Positions 24,962 to 33,145 of a stretch of 64,000 nt of DNA are shown in pieces (the stretch's first letter is position 1; every line of letters begins with the position of its first letter). Both the position numbers and the translations under genes were made by a program. The DNA lies in assembly GCA_023436225.1 (NCBI GenBank), contig JAEZKA010000076.1, positions 124,001 to 188,000 of the forward strand, in the 5' to 3' direction. This DNA comes from Bacillota bacterium. GTDB taxonomy: Bacteria > Bacillota > Clostridia > Lachnospirales > Lachnospiraceae. The notes under the pieces are model-generated. The model saw nothing but the letters and a program-made list of their open reading frames with translations, did no database searches and had not been told where the DNA came from.

Positions 24962-27649
24962 TTAATTCCTTACAAATGGTTTGGCTAGGATTTTGCCCGT
25001 TTTCTTAACCACATGAGCTGCTACCTTAATCGGCATAGTCTCGAAGGTATCCGCATGCACATCACGTACCTTTTCCAGGCGTATCGCTTCAAACTGACAT
25101 TTCGTTGTACAAAGTCCACAACCAACACACATATATTCATCTACCTTTGTTGCACCGCAAGAAAGACAACGTGCCGTCTCTTTCTTTACTTGTTCTTCCG
25201 TAAAGGTTATGCGTGTGTCACCAAAGGTCTTTTCCTTTGCGTTGTTATATCCGGCAAGTTGCCGTTTAGAGTGATCATAGCCTTGATCAAATGATACATT
25301 TGATTTATCAAGTGAGATGTACTTTCTACAATCACGACCAAGCGTCAATGTCTGTCCAGGCTGCACATAACGGTGAAGGGATATTGCTGCTTCTTTACCT
25401 GCTGCAATTGCATCGATTGCAAATTTAGGACCGGTGTAAGCATCACCGCCAACAAAAATATCCGGCTCAGCTGTCTGATATGTAACAGCATCTGCTTTTA
25501 CTGTGCCATTGCTATTGAACTCCACGTTTGTACCAGCAAGTAATTCGCCCCAGACAATACTCTGGCCAACGGATAATAATAGATGTTCACATTCCACTGT
25601 CATCAGATCTGTTTCATCATATTTTGGTGCAAAACGATTCTTATCATCAAAAACAGAGAGACACTTCTTGAAAATAATACCCTTAATCTTGTTATTTTCT
25701 ACAAGTATTTCTTTAGGACCCCAGGAGTGATTCACTTTGATACCCTCATGCTCCGCTTCTGCAACTTCATCTGTATCCGCTGGCATATGATCACGATCTT
25801 CTAAACAGAACATTAAGGTTTCAGATGCACCGACACGGCTAGCGGTACGTGCAACGTCTACCGCTACGTTACCACCACCGATTACAACCGTACGACCTGT
25901 AAGTTTCTTCTCTTTGCCGAGGGTTACATCACAGATAAAGGAAATTCCGGACTCTACACCCTCTGCATCTTCCCCAGCAATACCTAGACTCCGTCCACCC
26001 TGTGCACCAATTGCAACATAGAAGCCTTGATAGCCCTGCTCACGAAGTTCGGCAATTGTAATGTCTTTACCAACCTCAATACCACATTTGAACTCCACAC
26101 CCATTTCAGTCAGGATATCAATTTCAGCCTGAACCACATCTTTTTCAAGTCGAAATGCCGGAATACCATTCATCAGCATACCACCGGGACGATGCTCTTT
26201 TTCAAATACCGTAGGTTTGTAGCCTTTTTCTGCAAGGTAGAATGCACAGCTCATACCCGCAGGACCAGCACCGATGATTGCAATTTTTTGTTCATATGGT
26301 CTGCCGATTTGGTTAATCATAGGTGGGATGTATCTGGTTGCTTTCTTTAAGTCATGGTCTGCAATAAAGCGTTTTACTTCATCAATGGCTACTGCCTCAT
26401 CAATTAAGCCACGTGTACATTCCGTTTCACAGCGGTGATTACAAATACGTCCGCAAACAGCCGGAAACGGATTTTCTTTCTTGATTAAAGCTAAAGCGCC
26501 CTGATAGTCACCCTCCGCCGCCAAACGAAGATAACCCTGTACTGCAACGTGAGCAGGACATGCTGTCTTACATGGAGCAGTACCTGTTGCCAGAACATCT
26601 TCTTGGTTTTCACGATAATCCACATTCCAATCAGACTTATGCCAAATTGAGTTACTCATTTTGCGATATTTTTCCGGCACAGGCAGGGGTTCCTTAGTAC
26701 CGATTTTTTGTCCCATTTTCAATGCATTTCCCGGACAAGTTTCAACGCATTGACCGCAAGCAACACATTTTGTTTCATCAATTTTAGCAACAAAGTTGGA
26801 CCGTATCACATCTCTGGCCCCATAGAGCAGACCAACGCGTAACCCAAAACAAGAACAGGCACAACAATTACAGATTGCTGCACTTTCACCCGCCTCTTCA
26901 ATATTAGGCATATTGTGCATCAGACCGTTTTCCTCTGCTCGCTTTAGAATTACTAGTGCTTCTTCACGGCTGATTTCTCTCGCTCGTCCAGTTCGTATGT
27001 AATACTCGGCACCCTTTCCCATCTGAACGCACATATCCTCTTCCAGGTGGCCACAGCCCTCTCCTATGACACGACGAGAAGAACGACAAGAACATGGTGA
27101 TACAGAAAACTTATCATACTTATCTAAGTAGTAACTCAATTTTTCATAATCATTGACGTCAGGAATATCTTTAATTGCACTTTCAATCGGAACAACACGC
27201 ATTAAGCCATAGCCGTCGGGCATCAATGGTGACATATTGGCCATGCGGATACGGGTGTATTCTTCAAAAGCCTTACCCACCTCCGGATGTTCATTAAGTA
27301 TTTGCTTGTTGTTCACCATCATTTCCATGATGCCCGGAGCAAATATTTGCATAAAGTAACGATCTTTCTTGTCACTCGGATCCGTATTTACTCGAAAGAC
27401 GCCCTTCCAACCAAGTGTGTCAGCGATTTTCTTTACCTCTTCCAGTGGTCTGCCTACCTTTTTTGCTAGATACTCTGCGGTACGTTCTTTCCTTAAACCT
27501 GCAGCAATTGCTACGTCAGCCTCCTCATCCGATAGTATGGCTGCTAAACTGTAATACTCCGGTGCATTCTCATCAATCTTGTTTACAAGACCCGAAACGC
27601 CTCCAACTACTTTTGCAAGCTTTACGATCTTTGGTCTCAGCTCTGCCAT
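24962..27649 (-). CDS. Multi-domain Fe-S/FAD NAD(P)H oxidoreductase (GltD-like), module A
   Basis: An 895-residue cytoplasmic electron-transfer protein. The N-terminal ~270 residues are a helical region with Cys motifs CSCRSS...CGH...C and CNCCACSC. Next come a 4Fe-4S site (CVACGQCVETCP), a GltD-type N-domain (CKTACPAH, CGRICNHRCETEC), an FAD loop (GAGPAG), an NAD(P)H loop (GGGNVAVDVAR) and a second FAD motif (GGDAYTG). A C-terminal ferredoxin motif (CVGCGLCTTKC) ends the set. The chain could pass electrons from NAD(P)H or ferredoxin to the activator. ATG 27649 has AGGAG 8 bases upstream. It heads module A; a full-length paralogue heads-on at 41077-43806. Confidence 0.88.
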   Translation of the reverse strand: MAELRPKIVKLAKVVGGVSGLVNKIDENAPEYYSLAAILSDEEADVAIAAGLRKERTAEYLAKKVGRPLEEVKKIADTLGWKGVFRVNTDPSDKKDRYFMQIFAPGIMEMMVNNKQILNEHPEVGKAFEEYTRIRMANMSPLMPDGYGLMRVVPIESAIKDIPDVNDYEKLSYYLDKYDKFSVSPCSCRSSRRVIGEGCGHLEEDMCVQMGKGAEYYIRTGRAREISREEALVILKRAEENGLMHNMPNIEEAGESAAICNCCACSCFGLRVGLLYGARDVIRSNFVAKIDETKCVACGQCVETCPGNALKMGQKIGTKEPLPVPEKYRKMSNSIWHKSDWNVDYRENQEDVLATGTAPCKTACPAHVAVQGYLRLAAEGDYQGALALIKKENPFPAVCGRICNHRCETECTRGLIDEAVAIDEVKRFIADHDLKKATRYIPPMINQIGRPYEQKIAIIGAGPAGMSCAFYLAEKGYKPTVFEKEHRPGGMLMNGIPAFRLEKDVVQAEIDILTEMGVEFKCGIEVGKDITIAELREQGYQGFYVAIGAQGGRSLGIAGEDAEGVESGISFICDVTLGKEKKLTGRTVVIGGGNVAVDVARTASRVGASETLMFCLEDRDHMPADTDEVAEAEHEGIKVNHSWGPKEILVENNKIKGIIFKKCLSVFDDKNRFAPKYDETDLMTVECEHLLLSVGQSIVWGELLAGTNVEFNSNGTVKADAVTYQTAEPDIFVGGDAYTGPKFAIDAIAAGKEAAISLHRYVQPGQTLTLGRDCRKYISLDKSNVSFDQGYDHSKRQLAGYNNAKEKTFGDTRITFTEEQVKKETARCLSCGATKVDEYMCVGCGLCTTKCQFEAIRLEKVRDVHADTFETMPIKVAAHVVKKTGKILAKPFVRN

Positions 27650-27721
27650 GGGATACACTCCTTTTCCTTCGTTATTATATTAATAAATTCAAAAAATTTA
27701 TTCATTTTTTCAGGATCTCAC

Positions 27722-27981
27722 TTAAGCTATAAACCAATTCGAAAACAGTTCAACCCCTTCGCCAAGTATGGTAAGTGTCTGCCTCCATACTGCCGATACC
27801 CATTTCATCCTTTCACTTATATTATGGTTGCTTTCAGCGTGGTTGTTTATCTCAAACCAGGGATGACATCAAATGTCATAAAAATGTGCCTTGCTCCTTT
27901 CATTGCATTCTTAACCTGTCTGCATCGGCATCATTATCAACAAAATGCTTTGTTTACTTGAATTACATTATATTTTTCCAT
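27722..27981 (-). pseudogene. Decayed small cupin-like gene
   Basis: Behind an AAAGGAAG site, ATG 27981 starts MEKYNVIQVNKAF and then hits a stop. Three one-base shifts restore a continuous protein: VDNDADADRLR, then NAMKGARHIFMTFDVIPG, then FEINNHAESNHN and onward to a TAA at 27722. The RHIFMTFDVIPG...H pattern resembles the first conserved motif of small cupins. The reconstruction is by eye. It lies between the GntR gene and module A, so it may once have been its first gene. Confidence 0.45.
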
Positions 27982-27997
27982 TTACTTCCTTTCCTGA

Positions 27998-28026
27998 TTG
28001 ACAATCTTTTAACAAAATTATATAAT
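27998..28026 (+). promoter_or_regulatory. Consensus promoter toward the first GntR gene
   Basis: TTGACA (27998-28003) and TATAAT (28021-28026) are exactly 17 bases apart, with a predicted start ~100 bases before the GntR ATG. A second, weaker pair (TTTACA then TAATAA) lies closer to the gene. Confidence 0.65.
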
Positions 28027-28102
28027 TATATTACCACCAAAAATTGCTATTAACAATACTTATTTTACATTTTTAACAAATATCTGTAATAATATCACTG
28101 GT

Positions 28103-28114
28103 CTGGTTAACCAG
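28103..28114. promoter_or_regulatory. GntR operator, module A type (CTGGTTAACCAG)
   Basis: A perfect 12-base palindrome just upstream of the GntR ribosome site, with an extra CTGGT at 28098 and TAACCA at 28115. The half-sites are the same as in the two 13-base sites next to module B, with a spacer one base shorter. It is probably an autoregulatory site. Confidence 0.65.
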
Positions 28115-28135
28115 TAACCAAAAGGAGGATAATGT

Positions 28136-28843
28136 ATGGAATACAAAAAATTACAAGCCCCTACCCTAAAAGATCTTTTCATTCAGGAAATTGAATCTAA
28201 AATACTATCAGGTGAGCTTGAAATAGGTGAACAGCTCTTAACGGAGCGTGAGCTTGCAGAGGTTATGGGGATTAATCGTAATATCGTTCATAGTGGAATT
28301 GCAGCAATGGTATCCAAGGGATTTCTGGAGATACAACCAAGAGTAGGTACCTTTGTAGCTGATTATAACCAAAAAGGCTCTGTGGACATTCTTGTCTCTA
28401 TGATGAATTATAATAGAGGGATGCTTCGTAGGCCTGAGGTTCGTTCTTCCATTGAGCTAAAAATCTTATTTGATACCTTTGCAATTCGACAAATGTCAGG
28501 TAATTTAACCAAGGAAAATGTGGATAAATTACAGAACTATATCCTTGCACTCGAAAAGACCTCAAAAGTCACAGATGCTGCCGAAATTGCTTATGAATTC
28601 TTTCGATATATGAGTATTTTAAGTAGAAATACCATTTTACCATTAATCTATAATGCATTTCGCACCTCAAACCATAACTTATTTGAACGTCACATCAGAT
28701 TATATGGAATAAAACTAACAATCGATTTTATGACTGGTCTTTTTAATCTAATAACTAACGAGAAGACAGAAGAAGCGATTCGCTATTTAACTGATTACTA
28801 TGAGCGTTCGATAAAGGGTGATTTAGAAATATACAGCGAATAA
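28136..28843 (+). CDS. GntR/FadR-type transcriptional regulator, module A
   Basis: A 235-residue regulator with a GntR winged helix (residues 1-75: LKDLFIQEIESKILSGELEIGEQLLTERELAEVM, split here by eye) and a helical FCD/FadR-like C-terminal domain. AGGAGG lies 5-8 bases before the ATG. It is divergent from module A and closely related to the regulator at 45862, sharing KLQAPTLK/KLKAPTLK, MNYN and NTILPLIYNAFR-type segments. It probably controls module A, itself, or both. Confidence 0.9.
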   Translation: MEYKKLQAPTLKDLFIQEIESKILSGELEIGEQLLTERELAEVMGINRNIVHSGIAAMVSKGFLEIQPRVGTFVADYNQKGSVDILVSMMNYNRGMLRRPEVRSSIELKILFDTFAIRQMSGNLTKENVDKLQNYILALEKTSKVTDAAEIAYEFFRYMSILSRNTILPLIYNAFRTSNHNLFERHIRLYGIKLTIDFMTGLFNLITNEKTEEAIRYLTDYYERSIKGDLEIYSE

Positions 28844-28886
28844 ATAATACGATGGGATATAGAATTGCAATAGATTTCAATTTAAA

Positions 28887-28918
28887 AGGAGCCTTGAAAT
28901 GATACCTTCAAGACTCCT
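28887..28918. terminator. Bidirectional-type hairpin between GntR and the deaminase gene
   Basis: AGGAGCCTTGAA pairs with TTCAAGACTCCT (one mismatch) between two convergent genes. An A/T-rich flank lies on the left side, so termination of the long minus-strand salvage operon is the better reading. Confidence 0.6.
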
Positions 28919-28940
28919 CATTACTATGATTGAACTCCAC

Positions 28941-30251
28941 TTATCTAGCTTCTTTTTTCGATTGAATAATCTCATTCGCCTTTGCATAGATTTTCTCCAC
29001 ATCCTCGCCTACAAAGAACTGGTTATCTCTATACAGAATTTTACCATTCACCATGGTTAGCTTGACATTCTGTTTACTTCCACTGTAAACAATGTTTTTG
29101 GTAATGTTATTCATTGGCTGCATATTGGGCTGATGCAAATCAATCATGATAAGATCAGCCAGCTTCCCAACTTCTAAGGTATCTGCGTCCATAAGTCCCA
29201 TCGCTTTTGAACCTCCGACAGTTGCCATATAAAGTACACGATTTGCATCCACCGCAGAAGCATCCATCTCTCTAATTTTCTGTAATACCGTAGTTAAAAA
29301 CATCTCACGGAACATGTCCAGCGCATTATTACTTGCAGGTCCGTCCGTACCGATGGCCAGATTGATACCCATATCCATCATCGTTTTTACAGGAGCGATA
29401 CCACTGGCCAGCTTCATATTCGATGCGGGATTTGTCACCACCGAAACCTGACGCTTCATCAATATATCCAGATCCTCCTGTGTCATATGTACACAGTGAT
29501 AACAGCAACCACCATAATCAAACATTCCAAGGCTGTTTAAGTATGCGGTCGGTGTCATCCCATACCGCTCTATGCACTGATCTACTTCTAATCTGGTTTC
29601 GGAACTATGAGTATATACCGGGGCTTTTCGTCTAGCTGCTAATTTTGCAATCTCTGATAACAATTCCTGATCGGCAGTAAACTCAGCATGAAAACCAAGA
29701 CGATATCCAATCAGTTCATGATAGGAATTAAATCGGTTATACCAACCCTCTAAGGAAGCCATATTTTCATTAGTGCTTCCCGTAAACTTATTAATTCCTG
29801 CACTCATCACAGTACGAAATCCCATATCAATCGATGCCTGTGCTACATCTTGCGGACAGAAATACATGTCCAAATTGGCGGTAATACCACTGGTCAGATA
29901 CTCCAATATGGCAAGTTTGGACAGATGATATATATCTTCACCTGTTAATTTCGCTTCCATCGGAAAAACCTGAAGACTTAACCAGTCCTGTAGTGACAGG
30001 TCATCCGCATAAGATCTTAAAAATGTCATGGCAGAATGGGTATGGGCATTCTTAAAGCCCGGCATCAATAGATTGCCGTTAACATCAATTTCTTCATCAA
30101 AGGGAGGATACTCCGTTGCTTTTGGAATTCCGACATGGGTGATGCGATTATTCTCTACCCAAAGCTCTCCCTCCGTAATCTCAAAGCAATCTCCCTTCTT
30201 TGATAAATCACTCATTGTTAATATTCTCGCATTATAGAATCGGGTATTCAT
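28941..30251 (-). CDS. Amidohydrolase: MTA/SAH/5'-deoxyadenosine deaminase type
   Basis: A 436-residue metal-dependent deaminase of the TrzN/MtaD group, expected to convert adenine nucleosides such as 5'-methylthioadenosine, S-adenosylhomocysteine or 5'-deoxyadenosine to inosine forms. The metal site has HTHS (about residue 70), HAEF, HSSE/HCVHMT and GTDGPASNN. NPASNMKLASG is typical of this group. It is the last gene of the salvage unit. The phosphorylase in the same unit prefers 6-oxopurines by its residues, so deamination first makes sense. The exact nucleoside is not decided by sequence. Confidence 0.85.
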   Translation of the reverse strand: MNTRFYNARILTMSDLSKKGDCFEITEGELWVENNRITHVGIPKATEYPPFDEEIDVNGNLLMPGFKNAHTHSAMTFLRSYADDLSLQDWLSLQVFPMEAKLTGEDIYHLSKLAILEYLTSGITANLDMYFCPQDVAQASIDMGFRTVMSAGINKFTGSTNENMASLEGWYNRFNSYHELIGYRLGFHAEFTADQELLSEIAKLAARRKAPVYTHSSETRLEVDQCIERYGMTPTAYLNSLGMFDYGGCCYHCVHMTQEDLDILMKRQVSVVTNPASNMKLASGIAPVKTMMDMGINLAIGTDGPASNNALDMFREMFLTTVLQKIREMDASAVDANRVLYMATVGGSKAMGLMDADTLEVGKLADLIMIDLHQPNMQPMNNITKNIVYSGSKQNVKLTMVNGKILYRDNQFFVGEDVEKIYAKANEIIQSKKEAR

Positions 30252-30307
30252 CTCTTTCTCCTTTCATGATATAAAATCAGATACATACTCATTTTGTGTA
30301 TCAAAGA

Positions 30308-30949
30308 TTATCTAACTCTATAAGTTTTAAATTTCTCCATAAGACCGGATAAATACTCCGAAGAAATTAATTTTGGTTCCCCAACTGACTTTGCTTTATA
30401 GTACAGCTCAGATACAAACTCCATCTGCTCGGCCACATCAAAAGCATAGGCGATGCTTGAACCACACGCTAGTAAACCATGGTTACCAAGTAGACAACAG
30501 TATCTGTCGCCCATCGTCTCATAGGCTACCTCTGCAAGCTCATAGCTTCCAAAGGGTACATATGGTGTACACGGAATTTTATCACCAGCATAAGCAATCA
30601 GATAGTGCACCGGTTCAATCTCCCACTGTAGGCAGGAAAGAATGGTGGCATAGGTGGAATGCGTGTGTACGACTGCATTAATGTCCCTTCTTCTCTGATA
30701 AAAGATTCGATGCAGGTCATACTCACTGGAGGGTTTGCATGTTCCATCCACAATTTCTCCTTCAAGATTTAATACCACAATATCTTCCGGCGTAGTTTCA
30801 AAGTAATCCTTTCCACTTGGGCTAATCGCCATCAAATTCTGTTCCCTGTTATATATACTGATATTTCCAAAGGTACCCTTCACTAATCCTGTAGATACAA
30901 GCTTCTTACCATATTCAACAACTGCTAGTCTTTCTTTTTCTAATATCAT
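30308..30949 (-). CDS. Class II aldolase (fuculose-/5-deoxyribulose-1-phosphate type)
   Basis: A 213-residue zinc aldolase of the AraD/FucA family, full length. The catalytic acid Glu76 is in SSEYDLH. The zinc ligands are His95 and His97 (VVHTHS) and His157 (GNHGLL). In this context it probably splits 5-methylthioribulose- or 5-deoxyribulose-1-phosphate, made by the MtnA-type isomerase, into dihydroxyacetone phosphate and methylthioacetaldehyde or acetaldehyde. It lies 56 bases upstream of the deaminase on the same strand. A fucose or other sugar role is possible, but no fuculokinase is present here. Confidence 0.85.
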   Translation of the reverse strand: MILEKERLAVVEYGKKLVSTGLVKGTFGNISIYNREQNLMAISPSGKDYFETTPEDIVVLNLEGEIVDGTCKPSSEYDLHRIFYQRRRDINAVVHTHSTYATILSCLQWEIEPVHYLIAYAGDKIPCTPYVPFGSYELAEVAYETMGDRYCCLLGNHGLLACGSSIAYAFDVAEQMEFVSELYYKAKSVGEPKLISSEYLSGLMEKFKTYRVR

Positions 30950-31010
30950 TTTTCTTTCCTTTCATTGGCATTTCATAGACATTGGAATAACCTTTCTCCC
31001 TCTCCTGCAT

Positions 31011-31970
31011 CTATCTCTTACCCTTATCGTAGATTTCACCCAAGGCTCTCGGAGCTCGGTTCGATTTGGAGAAGAAAATGAGAAGTAACAAAGTAAGTAC
31101 ATATGGAAGAATCATTATTAAATCAGAAAATGTACTTGGCATCTCAAGAACCTGACCTAGCTTATATCCTCCGGATCTGGCCAATCCGAATAATAGGCAG
31201 GCAAAAAAGGTAGGGATAATACTCCAATTTCCAAAGATTAATGCCGCAATGGCAAGATATCCACATCCCATGTAGACACTTGGCGAGAAGTTAGCGGAGA
31301 TAGAGTATGCAAAACACATACCACCAAGACCGGATAACGCACCGGAAACCATAACTGCTAAAAACCGAATCTTTGATACCTCCACACCTGCTGCATCTAC
31401 CGAATGGGGATTGTCACCACAAGCACGCAATCTTAAACCATATCTTGTTTTATTTAGTACATACCATGCAAACAATGCAATCACTATGATTACAATTTCG
31501 AAGGGATAAATATTCTTAAAAACTGCTCCTAGTACGGGAATTGCGGATAAGACCGGGATGGTAAAGCGATTTGATACACCTAATTGGAATTTATCTGACA
31601 TAGCACCAAATACCATACCGTTAATCTGTGTTGTTAAGAACGCTGTCACAGCAATCGCCAGAATATTGATAACAACACCGCTAATCACCTGATTTGCTTT
31701 AAATTTCACACAAAGTAGAGCATGGAGCATAGAATAAAGTGCACCGCCTACCATAGCTAAAAACAAGGCCAGGAAGGATAATTTCTGAACATCTAAGCCA
31801 GACAAATCGGCGATCAGAACTACACAAAGTGCACCAAAAAAGGCACCAAAGCCTTGCAAGCCTTCAATCGCAAGGTTTGTAATACCGCTCTTTTCGCTGA
31901 AGATACCACCAATTGCCATGATAAAAAGAGGCAGTGCAAAGGATAATCCATCGATAATTACTGTTTCCAT
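31011..31970 (-). CDS. Nucleoside ABC transporter permease (BmpC/NupQ type)
   Basis: A 319-residue inner-membrane permease of the branched-chain/ribose-like BPD_transp_2 family with 8-10 hydrophobic segments. IFSEKSGITNLAIEGLQGFGA near the start and the GDNPHSVDAAGVEV loop, which contacts the ATPase, are typical of nucleoside permease 2. It overlaps the upstream permease stop by one base, so the two are co-translated. It is part of a BMP-type guanosine/inosine/deoxynucleoside importer. Confidence 0.92.
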   Translation of the reverse strand: METVIIDGLSFALPLFIMAIGGIFSEKSGITNLAIEGLQGFGAFFGALCVVLIADLSGLDVQKLSFLALFLAMVGGALYSMLHALLCVKFKANQVISGVVINILAIAVTAFLTTQINGMVFGAMSDKFQLGVSNRFTIPVLSAIPVLGAVFKNIYPFEIVIIVIALFAWYVLNKTRYGLRLRACGDNPHSVDAAGVEVSKIRFLAVMVSGALSGLGGMCFAYSISANFSPSVYMGCGYLAIAALIFGNWSIIPTFFACLLFGLARSGGYKLGQVLEMPSTFSDLIMILPYVLTLLLLIFFSKSNRAPRALGEIYDKGKR

Positions 31971-33145
31971 TATTCCTCATTCCCCTTTCCTGCTTTATGC
32001 TGTATACTATCTTTTGCATTATTAATTCGGTATTTGATATAAGTACCACAGGCACTAAAGAGCAGAATCAATGCTGTAATTACGGAAGCAATCTCCTGTC
32101 TTACTCCGGAAATAGAACTCATATATGTACTTCCCTTATCAATAACAGAGATTAGGAAGGAAGATGCGATGATACCAATCGGATTAGCATTTCCCAATAA
32201 TGCAACTGCAATTGCATCAAAGCCTGTACTCGTAAGTACTCTTGGTTGAATGGAGGCATAGTAGCCCAGATAATAGGTAACACCGGCTAAGCCGGCAATT
32301 GCACCGGAGATCACCATCGCAAAAATCATCGTCCTGCCTACACTGATGCCTGCATATTTGGCGGCCTTTGGACTAGATCCAACCGCTTTAATCTCAAAGC
32401 CCATACGTGTTTTATCCATAAAGAGCTTCAATAATACCGCTAATATTATCGCTATACCAAAGCCTAAGGAAATATCCATTTTTAATCCACCAATTTCCAC
32501 GTTAGTGAGGGTCAGCCTTGCAGCATCCTTGATGTACTTAGACTGTCTGGAAACCGGATCGATATAGTAGGAATGAATAAAAAAGCTTAGTACATACTGG
32601 ATGATATAATTAAACATAATCGTTGATACTACTTCATTGATATTAAATTTATATTTTAACACTCCTACCAATCCACCAAGTAATGCACCCGCCAGTATAC
32701 CAACAATCAATGCCATTGGCTTAGCGACTGCACCGGTTAGCTCACTATAACCAACCAATACGGTGGCCAAATAACCTGACAACAGCATTTGCCCTGATAC
32801 ACCGATATTAAATAATCCACCCTTTAGTGCTACAGCAACAGCCAGAGAAGCAAACAACATAGGTGTCATGGCGTTTAACAGTGTCATAAAATCGGTCAGC
32901 CTGCTCTTATAGCCGGCATAGGATGGCTTTGACATAATTCCGGCACCCTGTAGCAGATTATGAAATGCACCAATCGGATTCTTCCCCAGAAGCAGTATAA
33001 CGATAGATGCTGCAATCAGACTAAGGATAATAGAAAATACCGGAATGGTGAAGGGCTGACATTTTTCATTACCCATAAGCAATAAAAATGATTTCTTGAT
33101 GATATTGGACTTTGACTTATTTTCGTCGCTCACTTTTTTGCTCAT
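31970..33145 (-). CDS. Nucleoside ABC transporter permease (BmpB/NupP type)
   Basis: A 391-residue integral membrane permease, paired with the one downstream. It has a long N-terminal cytoplasmic tail, about ten membrane segments, and the coupling loop AVGSSPKAAKYAGISV. LFNIGVSGQMLLSGYLATVL is typical of the family. It overlaps the ATPase gene by four bases (ATGA) and the next permease by one. Confidence 0.92.
   Translation of the reverse strand: MSKKVSDENKSKSNIIKKSFLLLMGNEKCQPFTIPVFSIILSLIAASIVILLLGKNPIGAFHNLLQGAGIMSKPSYAGYKSRLTDFMTLLNAMTPMLFASLAVAVALKGGLFNIGVSGQMLLSGYLATVLVGYSELTGAVAKPMALIVGILAGALLGGLVGVLKYKFNINEVVSTIMFNYIIQYVLSFFIHSYYIDPVSRQSKYIKDAARLTLTNVEIGGLKMDISLGFGIAIILAVLLKLFMDKTRMGFEIKAVGSSPKAAKYAGISVGRTMIFAMVISGAIAGLAGVTYYLGYYASIQPRVLTSTGFDAIAVALLGNANPIGIIASSFLISVIDKGSTYMSSISGVRQEIASVITALILLFSACGTYIKYRINNAKDSIQHKAGKGNEE

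Noticed and set aside
27775..28053. 92-codon plus-strand ORF between module A and its regulator
   Set aside because: No ribosome site, odd composition, and it overlaps the promoter of the GntR gene; the minus-strand cupin-like remnant explains the coding signal better.
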